The position numbers and the translations under genes were made by a program. From Algoriphagus oliviformis (GTDB taxonomy: Bacteria; Bacteroidota; Bacteroidia; Cytophagales; Cyclobacteriaceae): 64,000 bases of DNA. The stretch lies in the NCBI RefSeq assembly GCF_017254915.1, contig NZ_JAFKCT010000002.1:372001-436000 (forward strand), in the 5' to 3' direction. Under the pieces are notes generated by a model. The model saw nothing but the letters and a program-made list of their open reading frames with translations, searched no databases and was not told the DNA's origin. The first letter of the stretch is position 1. Every line of letters begins with the position of its first letter. This document shows positions 36,701 to 45,212 of this stretch, piece after piece.

Positions 36701-37753
36701 GAACGGGTGACGGGAGACACCAAGACCAGAGTGAAGGCACTTTGGGAGAAAGTGCTCTATACCAACAACATCGGGCTGGACGACAATTTCTTCGAAGTGG
36801 GAGGCCACTCCCTGCTGGCTGTGGAGCTCATTTCCCTCATCGAGCGGGATTTTAGCGTAAACCTCCCGCTTTCCATACTTTTCGAATACCCAAGCATCCG
36901 GTCCATTTCAGCCCAGATCGACAAGCTTTCTGAGGAAAACACCAAGTCGCACTCCGGCTCCCTGGTGAAGATCAAGGATGGGGATCCGGACAAGGTATTG
37001 TTCTTTATCCATGGAGTGGGGCTCAATCCAATCGAGATCACGACGCTGATCCAGCACATGGACGCTTCCCAGACGATCTGGGGCCTGCAATCTCCCGCGG
37101 TAGTCGATAGCACCATCGCTCCTCTGACCAACCTTGAGGAGATCGCCAACTACTACATCAGCCAGATCAAGTCGGCCGGACTGCAAGGACCCTACAACCT
37201 GATGGGGAATTCCATCGGAGGGCTGATCGCTTTTGAAATGGCACACCAGCTTCACAAGGCAGGCGACCAAGTGAGCTTTCTAGGCATGATCGATACCGTA
37301 GCTTTCCAGTCCGAAAGCATGGGAGACAGTTTGTTTGGAGGGATCAAGACGATCCTGAGGAAACTTGCCTTCGAAGCAAGTTTTATTCTGAACGATTTCG
37401 GATACTACCTCAAGTTCCGAAGAAGATATATCCAGGAAAAATGGGAGGGTATCTACGAGCGGATCACAGGAAACAAAGGAACGGACCTCTTTGCCAGGAT
37501 CAAGCACATCGAGCATGTCAACATGGAGGCATGGAAGAACTACAAGCACCCCCAGATTGATTTCAAGATTACCCTGTTTTTGGCGGAACGAAAGACCTTC
37601 TTCGTCGGCGATCCGAAGACCTTCGGCTGGAGCAAGTTCTGCCCTGAGGTGGAAACGATCCGAATGCCCGGCGAACACGCGGAAATGCTCAAACCTCCCC
37701 ACGGAGAGAAGTTTTCCAAAACCCTTCAAGCTAAACTCAATCTGATAAAGTGA
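33722..37753 (+). CDS. Non-ribosomal peptide synthetase: C-A-PCP-TE
   Basis: A 1343-residue terminating module. The condensation domain (about 20-450) has the active motif HHIIFDG with His157/His158. The adenylation domain (about 490-985) has YTSGSTGVPKG (630 on) and IYGPSETT; reading by alignment to PheA gives the code D M L S T A I I F K, which I do not recognise. The carrier has Ser1030 in VGGHSLL. The type I thioesterase (about 1090-1340) has Ser1164 in GNSIGG and a likely His1319 in GEHAEM. It should accept the beta-ketoacyl chain from the upstream hybrid synthase, add one amino acid and release the product by hydrolysis or cyclisation. It lies 28 bases after the first synthetase and 6 bases before the PPTase. 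Confidence 0.92.
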   Translation: MNNSVEMTLNKMILTNEPVEIEKVIQTTPSQMEIWLACKLGGNEANMAYNESVSVQLKGNLSVKSLQEAFSKTIQRHDGMRAILSPNGKHLLILSSYELPIRLRDISEMSFEEKERFLKKHSLETGKYQFNLSQGPLYVMELIKLDGMHYQLTFTGHHIIFDGWSLGVMMEELGSLYSSIVSQTESTLDKADDLTEYSVELINYTRKSSYKETKKFWTDYLSNPVPDLVLPLDKARPKYRTFECEVLEVPFEDHLLAKVREFSGKQRVSLNHTLLSAFEIFLSGWTGQDDVVVGLPVAGQLLMNRPSLIGHCVHLLPLRSKIDPSQTFIDYLQDRRKSYNKTLDYQAISFGTMVQDLQIKRDLSRIPLVPITFNIDMGMDKSIEFKGLEHKLISNPKAFANFEIIINLFGSANENVFQWTFNKGLFDELSIAAAGSRYMACLEKIVENPEAKIGEIIQSNQASKTDSAASVGGLSNGTDRDFIPFVEKIQHQFDLQGDQLALNFHKEVVSYHSLGTKSKSFAAYLTKNGIGPGDVVGIHLDRSPELIYTILGVLQAGAAYLPIDVDFPEDRVKFMLNDAQVKCFFTGSKDLDWGSLEAKKRTLDPEVFHAYLGDYRAAKMAASDPVFIIYTSGSTGVPKGVVLTQSNLFHFAKHYVTTPGIKAGDRVLGLTSASFDMHWLDMVMPFGYGASLFLLDRYHRIDSREIIKALEKHKITQLSATPSHLRSLVNHGMTKRLEGLRITSAGEPLLVGLADSLFAVCDSLFNIYGPSETTIFSTVKKVEPGSKLITIGGPVPGTDIIIVDEEGNLVEGSGKVGELVIGGTGVSAGYLNRPELNREKFIMDPFPTHKGRYYRSGDLGHWTEDGEIICMGRIDHQVKIRGQRVELGEIESKISGDPKVQHVAVLKYTDEHGDDLLKAFVSIKEAFRSGFDKQAWIEDCKASLSKRVASYMVPAQFVVLDQFPLNSNGKVDRNSLKSYGLEGSLATTAPSQTERVTGDTKTRVKALWEKVLYTNNIGLDDNFFEVGGHSLLAVELISLIERDFSVNLPLSILFEYPSIRSISAQIDKLSEENTKSHSGSLVKIKDGDPDKVLFFIHGVGLNPIEITTLIQHMDASQTIWGLQSPAVVDSTIAPLTNLEEIANYYISQIKSAGLQGPYNLMGNSIGGLIAFEMAHQLHKAGDQVSFLGMIDTVAFQSESMGDSLFGGIKTILRKLAFEASFILNDFGYYLKFRRRYIQEKWEGIYERITGNKGTDLFARIKHIEHVNMEAWKNYKHPQIDFKITLFLAERKTFFVGDPKTFGWSKFCPEVETIRMPGEHAEMLKPPHGEKFSKTLQAKLNLIK

Positions 37754-37759
37754 TCGAAG

Positions 37760-38491
37760 ATGGTATTGGGAAGAGTAATCTGCGATAAGATAAAGGTTCT
37801 TGAATGGAGCAAAGTGTGCGATTTTGAATTGCTGAACCACTTTGATCTATGGAGAATCCACATTCCAGACCACTTGGATGCGATAGAGCGCGAGATTGGC
37901 CTACTGGTGGAAGCAGAGCAAAAAAGAAGTGACTCCTACGTGCGGCAAGAAGACAGAAACAGGTACGTGCTGGGAAAGATATATCTGAAGAAGCTGCTGT
38001 CTAGCTATCTGAAAACCGACCCGTCGGAGCTGGAATTCAAGTATTCCGATCAGCAAAAACCGACATTGGAAAATTTCCCCTGGGTACACTTCAACGTGTC
38101 CCACTCTGGCGACTATATCATCATTGGCTTTGCCAACAAGTGGTCGGTGGGGGTGGATATCGAGCAGATGACTCCAAACGTGGATCTCTACAACATGATC
38201 ATCAACTGCATGTCCAGCACCGAGGTGAGCGTAATCCTCAACAGCGAGATGCCCCGGCAGATGTTTTACAAGTATTGGACAAGAAAAGAAGCGCTTCTCA
38301 AAGGGCTCGGCATAGGGCTGACGGATCGGCTGAAGGATATCAGCTGCAGCGACGGGCTTAATTTGGTTCCGATAGAATTTTCAGGGTTTGCCTCCACCTG
38401 GAAAGTCTGGAGTTTTGAAATGGAGGACTCGTATTCGGTCAGCATCGCCCATGATGCAGCTATCCGGGTGATGAGATTTTATGAAGTATAA
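37760..38491 (+). CDS. Sfp-type 4'-phosphopantetheinyl transferase
   Basis: Activates carrier domains by transferring phosphopantetheine from CoA to the carrier serine. The 243-residue protein contains the two defining motifs, VGVDIEQM (about 128-135) with the Mg2+ Asp/Glu, and WTRKEALLKGLGIGL (about 173-187). It starts 6 bases after the NRPS stop, so it is almost certainly the dedicated activator of the five carriers in the two synthetases. The Wza-type gene follows after 28 bases. Confidence 0.93.
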   Translation: MVLGRVICDKIKVLEWSKVCDFELLNHFDLWRIHIPDHLDAIEREIGLLVEAEQKRSDSYVRQEDRNRYVLGKIYLKKLLSSYLKTDPSELEFKYSDQQKPTLENFPWVHFNVSHSGDYIIIGFANKWSVGVDIEQMTPNVDLYNMIINCMSSTEVSVILNSEMPRQMFYKYWTRKEALLKGLGIGLTDRLKDISCSDGLNLVPIEFSGFASTWKVWSFEMEDSYSVSIAHDAAIRVMRFYEV

Positions 38492-38519
38492 ACCAAACCA
38501 CTGACTGAAAAATAAAGCT

Positions 38520-39335
38520 ATGAAAACCAAAAAGAAAGACTTGTTTAGTATCGCCAGGTGGACGGGAGCAGTGATGTTGACGCTGTGTTTGTTTTCCTGT
38601 TCCAAAAGAAACATCACCTATTTTTCAAACCTGGAAACTCAGGAAGAGGGTGTGATTTCCAACCTAACCGAGCTGGAGCCAATCCGCATCCAAAAGGACG
38701 ACGAACTGGAAATCAAGGTGACTACGCTCAACCCCGAATCCAACCTCCTCTTCAACTACGGAGTGATGTCCGGTGCCGACCAAGTCAACGTGCAGTCAAT
38801 GGGAAGCTACGATCTGGCAAGATACATTGTGGACTCCGAGGGAAACATTGATTTTCCCATTCTGGGAAAAATCCAGATGGCGGGCCTGACTAGGGAGGAA
38901 GCCAAGAAGAAATTAACCGAACTGCTGTCCAAGCTCGTGACAGATCCCCGGGTGGAGCTCTCCATCGCCAACTTCAAGATCACCGTACTCGGAGAGGTCA
39001 ACAATCCCTCTACTTTCACCATAGAGGCAGACAAGGTGACCATACTGGAGGCACTCGGGCTGGCTGGTGACATGACGGTCTACGGTAAGAGGGAAAATGT
39101 CCTGGTCATCCGCGAGATGGAGACCGGAAAGAAGATAATCAGAGTAAACATGCTGGATAAGGCAGTACTGAACTCCAGCAACTACCAGCTGATGCAGAAT
39201 GACGTAGTCTATGTAGAAGCTGTAAACAAGAAAGTAAAACAAGCCGATATCAACCCGACTACGATTGCGATCATTTCCATCGCATCCTCGGTGCTGGTAG
39301 CGTTTATCTTTAGTTTTGACGAAATATTTAATTAA
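38520..39335 (+). CDS. wza: Polysaccharide export outer membrane lipoprotein (Wza-like)
   Basis: A 271-residue lipoprotein (lipobox LFSC, Cys at about residue 28). The polysaccharide-export domain (about 55-150, KDDELEIKVTTLNPES and GNIDFPILGKIQMAGLTREEA) is followed by one SLBB-type domain (FKITVLGEVNNPSTFTIEAD) and a C-terminal membrane helix. It would form the outer-membrane exit for the exopolysaccharide made by this operon. It is shorter than E. coli Wza (379), as is usual in Bacteroidota. The stop is one base from the next start. Confidence 0.9.
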   Translation: MKTKKKDLFSIARWTGAVMLTLCLFSCSKRNITYFSNLETQEEGVISNLTELEPIRIQKDDELEIKVTTLNPESNLLFNYGVMSGADQVNVQSMGSYDLARYIVDSEGNIDFPILGKIQMAGLTREEAKKKLTELLSKLVTDPRVELSIANFKITVLGEVNNPSTFTIEADKVTILEALGLAGDMTVYGKRENVLVIREMETGKKIIRVNMLDKAVLNSSNYQLMQNDVVYVEAVNKKVKQADINPTTIAIISIASSVLVAFIFSFDEIFN

Positions 39336-39336
39336 C

Positions 39337-41652
39337 ATGAAGGCTTCAGACGTATTGTTGGACGGTTTTTTTCAGAAGGATTCCACCAACCCAAGGGCAG
39401 TCAAGCAGAGTATGAATTACTATCTCCGGTATTGGAAGTGGTTTGTGCTATCCATGCTGTTGTGTTTCACCGCTGCCTTTGTTTTTCTCTATTACTTCGT
39501 GCCGGTCTACCGCGTAGGCGGAGCAATCATGCTGAAAGATGACTCAAAGGGCTCTCGCTTCTTCGAGAATCCCGTAGTCGGCGAGCTGGAGGACTTCAAG
39601 TCTTCCCAGCTTACCGAAAACGAAGTGGACGTATTGGGTTCCTACGAGCTGATCTACGAAGTCGTAGACAAGCTGAACTACTACAATCTCTACTACTCCA
39701 AAGGTGACTTTGGCAAGTTGGAGGCGATACCGGACAGTCAGCTGCCTTTTTACTTCAATGTCTCCGAGGTGTTTTACAATCGGACCGAGCCGGTGGGTGA
39801 CTGGACGATCGACGCCATCCAGGGAGATGTTATTCGCTTCACCGTGGACGGCAGCCAGAAGACCATCCAGTTTGGCCAGACGATCAAGACGGACTTTGGT
39901 GTCTTCGTTTTTGAAAAAAATGAGCTGACCGAGTCCTACACCAACTTTCCCTTGGTGATCAAATTTCACAACAAGCACGAGCTGGCAGGCCTGTTTAGCA
40001 TCGGTCTGAAGATTGAGCCCAAGGACAAAAACAGCTCCGTGATCTACATCAGCTTGGACACGTCGTTTCCAGAGCGTGGCGTAGCGGCCGTGGATGGCCT
40101 GGTGGACACCTACAATAAAAATGCACTCGAAGACAAGAAGGAAGTGGTGCTGAGCACACTCAGCTTTCTCGATAGCCAGCTCTATCAGCTGACCGCGGAC
40201 CTTGCCGTGATCCAGCGAAATATCGAGCAGTTTAAGAACCGTAGAAATGTGGTCGACATCGAAAACGACTCCAAGCTGTACCAAGAAAACGCGGTGGAAG
40301 TGACCAAGCAGTTGGCTGAGTACCAAAACCAGCTGGATATCCTGACCAATCTGCAGGCGGATCTGCAGGCCAACTCGGAGAAGAGCATCACGCTGGGGCC
40401 CTTGTCCAGCAACGACCCTGCTCTGCTGGGCATGATCCAAGACTTCAACCAGGAGCTGAATCGACTGCTGAGACTCCGAGCAAGCCTTTTGCCCGAAAAC
40501 CCGGTGTATGTCAATTCCCAAACCAGCCTAAACAACTTCAGGGAAAAGATCGACAACCACATCAAAAATAGAATTTCGGCGCTGGAGATCACGCTGAGAA
40601 ACGCCGAGACGACTACGACCACTTTCAGCCGCAAGTCCAACTCTGGCCCGATGTTGCAGCGGGAGTTTGAAGTGCTGACCAGAGACCTGGAGATCAAGAA
40701 AGAGCACTACCTCTACTTGATCAAAAAACGCGAGGAGACCTCTTTGTACCTGGCTTCTGTACCTACAAGCCACTCCAAAAGCATCAACCGAGCGGGATTT
40801 TCCCCGACTCCGATCAGTCCCAAGCCGTCGATCATCTACAGCATCACCCTGCTGCTGTCTCTGATAGCCCCCTTTGGATACCTCTTTGTGAAGCGTTCTA
40901 TGGACGAGAAACTTGAGGACAAGAGTGCGATCTCCAACCTGTCGGTAAATATGCTCGGTGAGCTATCCGAGATCCCAAAGAAAGATCGCGGCATGCTGAT
41001 GATCGAGGATCCGAGAAATCCTATCGCCGAACAACTCCGATATGTGAGGACGAGCTACTCCCTGCATAGTGAGCGCAACAAGTCCCAAGTGGTGCTGATC
41101 ACTTCGACGGTGTCCGGAGAGGGCAAGACCTTCTTTGCGCTGAATTTCGCCAAGTCACTAGCCCTAACGGGCAAGAAGGTAGCCGTACTGTCTTACGACC
41201 TGAGAAAGCCGCAGACCAACTCAAAGCTGGTGGATGCGAAGGGGCTTAGCCTTACCAGCTTCCTCAGCGACAAAACCATCTCTGTGGAGAGTATGCTGGA
41301 CAGCGGAATGCCAATGGATGGATTTACTTTCTTCCAGTCTGGCAAGGTGCCCAAAAACCCGGGCGAATTGATCATTGACGAGCGAAACAGGGAGCTGATC
41401 GATAGACTGAGAGATCAGTATGACTACGTCATCATCGACTCCAGTCCGGTAGGACAGGTCGCCGATGCGCTGGCTCTGGTGCCCCTGGTAGACCGCACGA
41501 TCTACATCATGCGATACAACTGGACCACCAAGCAGGATATCGAGTTTTTCCAACAGCTGAACCAAGAGGAAAAATTGGTGAACCCGCTGATCGTCCTGAA
41601 CGGATGCAAAGTGGGACAGGGATACGGATACGGATATTATCAAACTAGCTAA
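39337..41652 (+). CDS. wzc: Wzc-type polysaccharide co-polymerase / tyrosine autokinase
   Basis: A 771-residue inner-membrane protein that controls chain length and export. The Wzz domain with TM1 (about 35-60), a long periplasmic coiled coil (270-480) and TM2 (about 505-525) precede a cytoplasmic BY-kinase. The kinase has Walker A VSGEGKTFFALNFA (about 590), Walker A' VLSYDLRKPQ and Walker B YVIIDSSPVG. The Tyr-rich tail (GQGYGYGYYQTS) is the autophosphorylation site typical of the family. Walker A' reads SYDLRKP instead of the usual DADLRRP, a small deviation. I set the start at 39337, directly after the wza stop; an upstream Met at 39316 would overlap wza. Confidence 0.92.
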   Translation: MKASDVLLDGFFQKDSTNPRAVKQSMNYYLRYWKWFVLSMLLCFTAAFVFLYYFVPVYRVGGAIMLKDDSKGSRFFENPVVGELEDFKSSQLTENEVDVLGSYELIYEVVDKLNYYNLYYSKGDFGKLEAIPDSQLPFYFNVSEVFYNRTEPVGDWTIDAIQGDVIRFTVDGSQKTIQFGQTIKTDFGVFVFEKNELTESYTNFPLVIKFHNKHELAGLFSIGLKIEPKDKNSSVIYISLDTSFPERGVAAVDGLVDTYNKNALEDKKEVVLSTLSFLDSQLYQLTADLAVIQRNIEQFKNRRNVVDIENDSKLYQENAVEVTKQLAEYQNQLDILTNLQADLQANSEKSITLGPLSSNDPALLGMIQDFNQELNRLLRLRASLLPENPVYVNSQTSLNNFREKIDNHIKNRISALEITLRNAETTTTTFSRKSNSGPMLQREFEVLTRDLEIKKEHYLYLIKKREETSLYLASVPTSHSKSINRAGFSPTPISPKPSIIYSITLLLSLIAPFGYLFVKRSMDEKLEDKSAISNLSVNMLGELSEIPKKDRGMLMIEDPRNPIAEQLRYVRTSYSLHSERNKSQVVLITSTVSGEGKTFFALNFAKSLALTGKKVAVLSYDLRKPQTNSKLVDAKGLSLTSFLSDKTISVESMLDSGMPMDGFTFFQSGKVPKNPGELIIDERNRELIDRLRDQYDYVIIDSSPVGQVADALALVPLVDRTIYIMRYNWTTKQDIEFFQQLNQEEKLVNPLIVLNGCKVGQGYGYGYYQTS

Positions 41653-41671
41653 TCGATAAACTTTTGAAACA

Positions 41672-43066
41672 ATGTATTTGACCAGTGTCAAAAAAAGCGT
41701 GTTCAATATCAAAGAGGAAGTAAGAGGCTTTTTTTCAAAAGGAGTTCAGCGCTCGATCGAGGCTAAAAAGAATATAGTAGGATCATTTTTGATCAAAATA
41801 GCGAATATGGGAATCTCTCTGCTACTGGTGCCGATCACCATCAACTATGTCAACCCGACGCAATATGGCGTGTGGCTCACCTTGACCTCAATGGTGGCCT
41901 GGGTGGCATTGTTTGATGTGGGGTTGACTCAGGGGCTGAGAAACAAATTTGCAGAGGCAAAGGCGCTGAAGGACTCGGCTCTAGCCAGGACCTACGTCAG
42001 CACGACTTATTACTACGTCGCCCTGATATTTATGCTCATCGGGATCGTCGCCATTGCCGCCAGCTATTTCGTGGACTGGAGGGCATTGATCAATGCTCCG
42101 CTGGGGAGCGAAAACGAGTTGAAGTATCTGGTGGTCATTGTGATCAGCTATTTCTGCCTGCAATTCATCTTCCAGATCGTCAAGGTGGTCATCACCTCTG
42201 ACCAAAAGCCAGCTTTGGCTTCCCTGATCGAACTGTCCGGGCAGGTCTTGGTCTTGCTCATTGTCTGGCTGCTTACCCATTTCACGGAGGGCTCCCTGAT
42301 CTACCTTGGCCTCGCGATCGGGCTTACCCCGGTAGTGGTGCTGATCCTCGCCAACCTTTATTTCTTCTCCGGCAAGTATCAGATGTATCGGCCTTCCCTG
42401 GCTTTTGTCAAGAAAGAGTATGCCTCGGAGCTGATGACCATGGGGGGGAAGTTTTTCGTCCTGCAATTGGCCGCGATGATCCAGTACAGTACGACGCTTT
42501 TTCTCATCGCCCACTATTTTGATCCAGAGTCTGTGACGGCCTACAACATCGCCTTTAAATACTTTGTGTCACTGCAGGCGATATTCATGATCTTTCTTAC
42601 GCCACTTTGGAGTAGCACCACGGATGCCTATTTCCTCAAGGATTTTGACTGGATACTCCGGGTGATCGGGAAGTACATGCTTTTGCTGATTCCGTTTGCC
42701 GCCGCTGCCTTGCTGATGCTTTTCTTCTCAGACGATGTGTACAGACTGTGGTTGGGTGATGCCTATATCGCCATTGACAGCAAGATTTCCATTTTGTGCT
42801 GCATCTACATTGTCGTGTCCATGTTCTCGAGTGTTTTCGTGAATGTGGTGAATGGGATGGGCACGCTGAAGATCCAGTTTGTGTCATCCATCGTGACCTC
42901 GCTGTTTTTTCTTGTCCTGTGTTACGCGTTTATCAACTACTTCGGATTTGGAGTGTGGTCCATCATCCTTGCCTCTATCCTGAGCAATGTGTATGGCTTT
43001 GCCATTTCGCCTGTCCAAGTGTATAAAGTACTGATAGAGAAGACGTCAAGTAAAATTTGGTATTAA
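41672..43066 (+). CDS. wzx: Wzx-type oligosaccharide flippase (MOP/PST family)
   Basis: A 464-residue protein with about twelve hydrophobic helices. The start of the fold (GSFLIKIANMGISLLLVPITINYVNPTQYGVWLTLTSM, 41777-41890) matches polysaccharide transporter flippases that move undecaprenyl-linked repeat units across the inner membrane. It lies 19 bases after wzc and 11 bases before the fucosyltransferase-like gene. Confidence 0.88.
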   Translation: MYLTSVKKSVFNIKEEVRGFFSKGVQRSIEAKKNIVGSFLIKIANMGISLLLVPITINYVNPTQYGVWLTLTSMVAWVALFDVGLTQGLRNKFAEAKALKDSALARTYVSTTYYYVALIFMLIGIVAIAASYFVDWRALINAPLGSENELKYLVVIVISYFCLQFIFQIVKVVITSDQKPALASLIELSGQVLVLLIVWLLTHFTEGSLIYLGLAIGLTPVVVLILANLYFFSGKYQMYRPSLAFVKKEYASELMTMGGKFFVLQLAAMIQYSTTLFLIAHYFDPESVTAYNIAFKYFVSLQAIFMIFLTPLWSSTTDAYFLKDFDWILRVIGKYMLLLIPFAAAALLMLFFSDDVYRLWLGDAYIAIDSKISILCCIYIVVSMFSSVFVNVVNGMGTLKIQFVSSIVTSLFFLVLCYAFINYFGFGVWSIILASILSNVYGFAISPVQVYKVLIEKTSSKIWY

Positions 43067-43077
43067 ACTTATTTAAT

Positions 43078-43986
43078 ATGAACAAAGTTGCAATTTTCGG
43101 AGGCTTAGGAAATCAGATGTTCCAATATGCATTGGCGATATCCATGGATGCTGAAGGGATTCCGACCAAGATCAGCGTCAATGACTTTTTGCTGAACAGA
43201 CATTACCAAGGCTTTGAGCTATTGAAGGCGTTTGACGTGCCTATGCCGATAGTGGACCGATGGAGAGCTTCACTGATGTCGCGGGTAAGACCGCTGCTCA
43301 TGAATGCCGGCTCTGGCCTTGTGAAAAATACGCTTTCCAAACTGCTGCTGAGCAGTTCCAATGAATTTCACGAGAAGCTGGAGTATCAATATGACGAGGA
43401 GGTGATGCAACAGCGAGATTCCCATCTGATAGGAACTTGGCAATGCCCCAAGTATTTTGAATCCCAGCAGCAGCTGATCCGTGAGGTTTTCAATTTCAAC
43501 AAACCTCACGACGATCTCAACCTGAAGTTTTCCACCGAAATCGCTGCGTCCAATGCCGTCGCAGTGCATGTACGGCGCGGCTTCTACCTGGAGCAGTCCA
43601 TGAGCCGGAGCCACATGGTGATCGACTCCTCGGACTATTACTACAAAGCCTTTGACCTGATCAGCCAGCAGGTAAAAAATCCCGTTTTCTACGTTTTCTC
43701 CGACGATATCGCCTGGGCAAAGCGTAACCTAAAGGGTGGGAGATTTGTGTTTGTCTCGCACAACAGAGGGGCAAACAGCTACTTGGATATGTACCTGATG
43801 AGCTTGTGCAAGCACTTCGTGATCGCAAACAGTGCGTTTAGCTGGTGGCCCGCCTGGCTTGCTCCCAATCAGGACAAAGTAGTCGTGGTGCCCAAGCCAT
43901 GGGTACGCGAGTCCGACTGCCCCAGCATCTACCTGGGCAATTGGCAGGCTATAGATGTGTTGGACAATCAAATGGAAGTGGCCTGA
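43078..43986 (+). CDS. GT11-family alpha-1,2-fucosyltransferase-like enzyme
   Basis: A 302-residue glycosyltransferase beginning NKVAIFGGLGNQMFQYALA, the N-terminal signature of GT11. The donor-site motif HVRRG (164-168) and the C-terminal NSAFSWWPAWLA also match. The start at 43078 is favoured over the upstream Met at 43057 because the family sequence begins there. It probably transfers L-fucose from the GDP-L-fucose made by fcl and gmd in the same operon. The last base of its stop is shared with the next ATG. Confidence 0.9.
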   Translation: MNKVAIFGGLGNQMFQYALAISMDAEGIPTKISVNDFLLNRHYQGFELLKAFDVPMPIVDRWRASLMSRVRPLLMNAGSGLVKNTLSKLLLSSSNEFHEKLEYQYDEEVMQQRDSHLIGTWQCPKYFESQQQLIREVFNFNKPHDDLNLKFSTEIAASNAVAVHVRRGFYLEQSMSRSHMVIDSSDYYYKAFDLISQQVKNPVFYVFSDDIAWAKRNLKGGRFVFVSHNRGANSYLDMYLMSLCKHFVIANSAFSWWPAWLAPNQDKVVVVPKPWVRESDCPSIYLGNWQAIDVLDNQMEVA

Positions 43987-45212
43987 TGAAGCGAATATTA
44001 CATATCCAATTTTCGTCCAAATCGGGAGGATCTGCGGCTTGGAAGCTTCACGAGGCATTTCTGGCCCAGCCAGGCTTCACCAGTGAGGTACTTTCCCTGC
44101 ATCCAAACGAGCAGGAAACGCCGGGATTGGTAGTGTTGCCGGAGCGTTCACGCTTCAAGGCCAAGGTAAACAATCGTCTGGGAAACATGTTTCTGGACTA
44201 TGACAAAAGCAAATTTGGTTTGTTTTCGCAGCCACTGATAGGCACCGATGTTTCCAAGCACCCAAGCGTACAGAAGGCCGATGTAATCTATATCCATTGG
44301 GTTCAGATGGGGGTTTTGACGCTGGGCGGATTTGAGAAGCTGGTGGAGACCGGGAAGCAGATCATCATTTTCATGCATGACATGTGGGCGATTACCGGTG
44401 GATGCCACAATTCTTTTGATTGCCTTGGCTACCAGAGCGATTGCAAAGGATGCCCGATCCTCAACAGAAGCAAGTCGCTGGCAGCAAGGCAGCTCAAATG
44501 GAAAGAGTCCATCTTCAACCGTAAGAATGTTTTCTTCGTTTCTCCCAGCCGTTGGCTGAAAAGCTGTGCGGAGGAGTCCACCATCGCACGCAACAGACCC
44601 GTCCACTACATTCCCAACTATTTCAATTCCAAGGCTTTTGTCCCAAAGGACAAAGTGTTGGCCAAGCGACAGATGGGGATTTCGCCCGAAACCAAAGTAA
44701 TCGTCTTTGGCGCTGTCAACCTGCTGAGTCCCTACAAAGGGTTTAAGTATCTGGAAAAGGCGCTGAACCATCTCCCCAATATTTACCAAGAGGAAGATGT
44801 ACTGATCCTGATTTTTGGAAGCGCCGAAAAGGAAGACATGGAGCGCCGCCTCCCATACAACATCAAATTTTTGGGCTATTTGGGGTCTGAGCAAGAGGTG
44901 GCCGAGGCATTCCAAGCGTCTGATGTCTTTGTGATTCCTTCCATCATGGACAATCAGCCCACTGTGATCGTAGAAAGCCTCTCCTGCGGGGTGCCTGTAG
45001 TCGGCTTTGAGATCGGCGGGATTCCGGATATGGTGAAGCACAAGGCAAACGGCTACTTGGCCCAGGTCACAGACTACCAAGAGCTGGCGGAGGGTATCAA
45101 GTACTGCCTGGAGGAACAGGTCACCGGATATCAGCTGGACAATTTTGGCCCAGCATACGTCATGGAACTACACAATGAAATGATCGATGAGCAGCACGCA
45201 GTTAGCATATAG
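43986..45212 (+). CDS. GT4-type glycosyltransferase
   Basis: A 408-residue retaining glycosyltransferase with two Rossmann-like halves. N-terminal features are LHIQFSSKSGGSAAWKLH, the conserved IHWVQMG segment and HDMWAITGGCHNSFDC, seen in Bacteroidota family-4 enzymes. The C-terminal donor half has VFGAVNLLSPYKGFKYL and the E-x7-E pattern near PTVIVESLSCGVPVVGFEIGG. ATG at 43986 overlaps the preceding stop (TGATG). The longer reading upstream encodes no family sequence. The sugar is not predictable. Confidence 0.88.
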   Translation: MKRILHIQFSSKSGGSAAWKLHEAFLAQPGFTSEVLSLHPNEQETPGLVVLPERSRFKAKVNNRLGNMFLDYDKSKFGLFSQPLIGTDVSKHPSVQKADVIYIHWVQMGVLTLGGFEKLVETGKQIIIFMHDMWAITGGCHNSFDCLGYQSDCKGCPILNRSKSLAARQLKWKESIFNRKNVFFVSPSRWLKSCAEESTIARNRPVHYIPNYFNSKAFVPKDKVLAKRQMGISPETKVIVFGAVNLLSPYKGFKYLEKALNHLPNIYQEEDVLILIFGSAEKEDMERRLPYNIKFLGYLGSEQEVAEAFQASDVFVIPSIMDNQPTVIVESLSCGVPVVGFEIGGIPDMVKHKANGYLAQVTDYQELAEGIKYCLEEQVTGYQLDNFGPAYVMELHNEMIDEQHAVSI

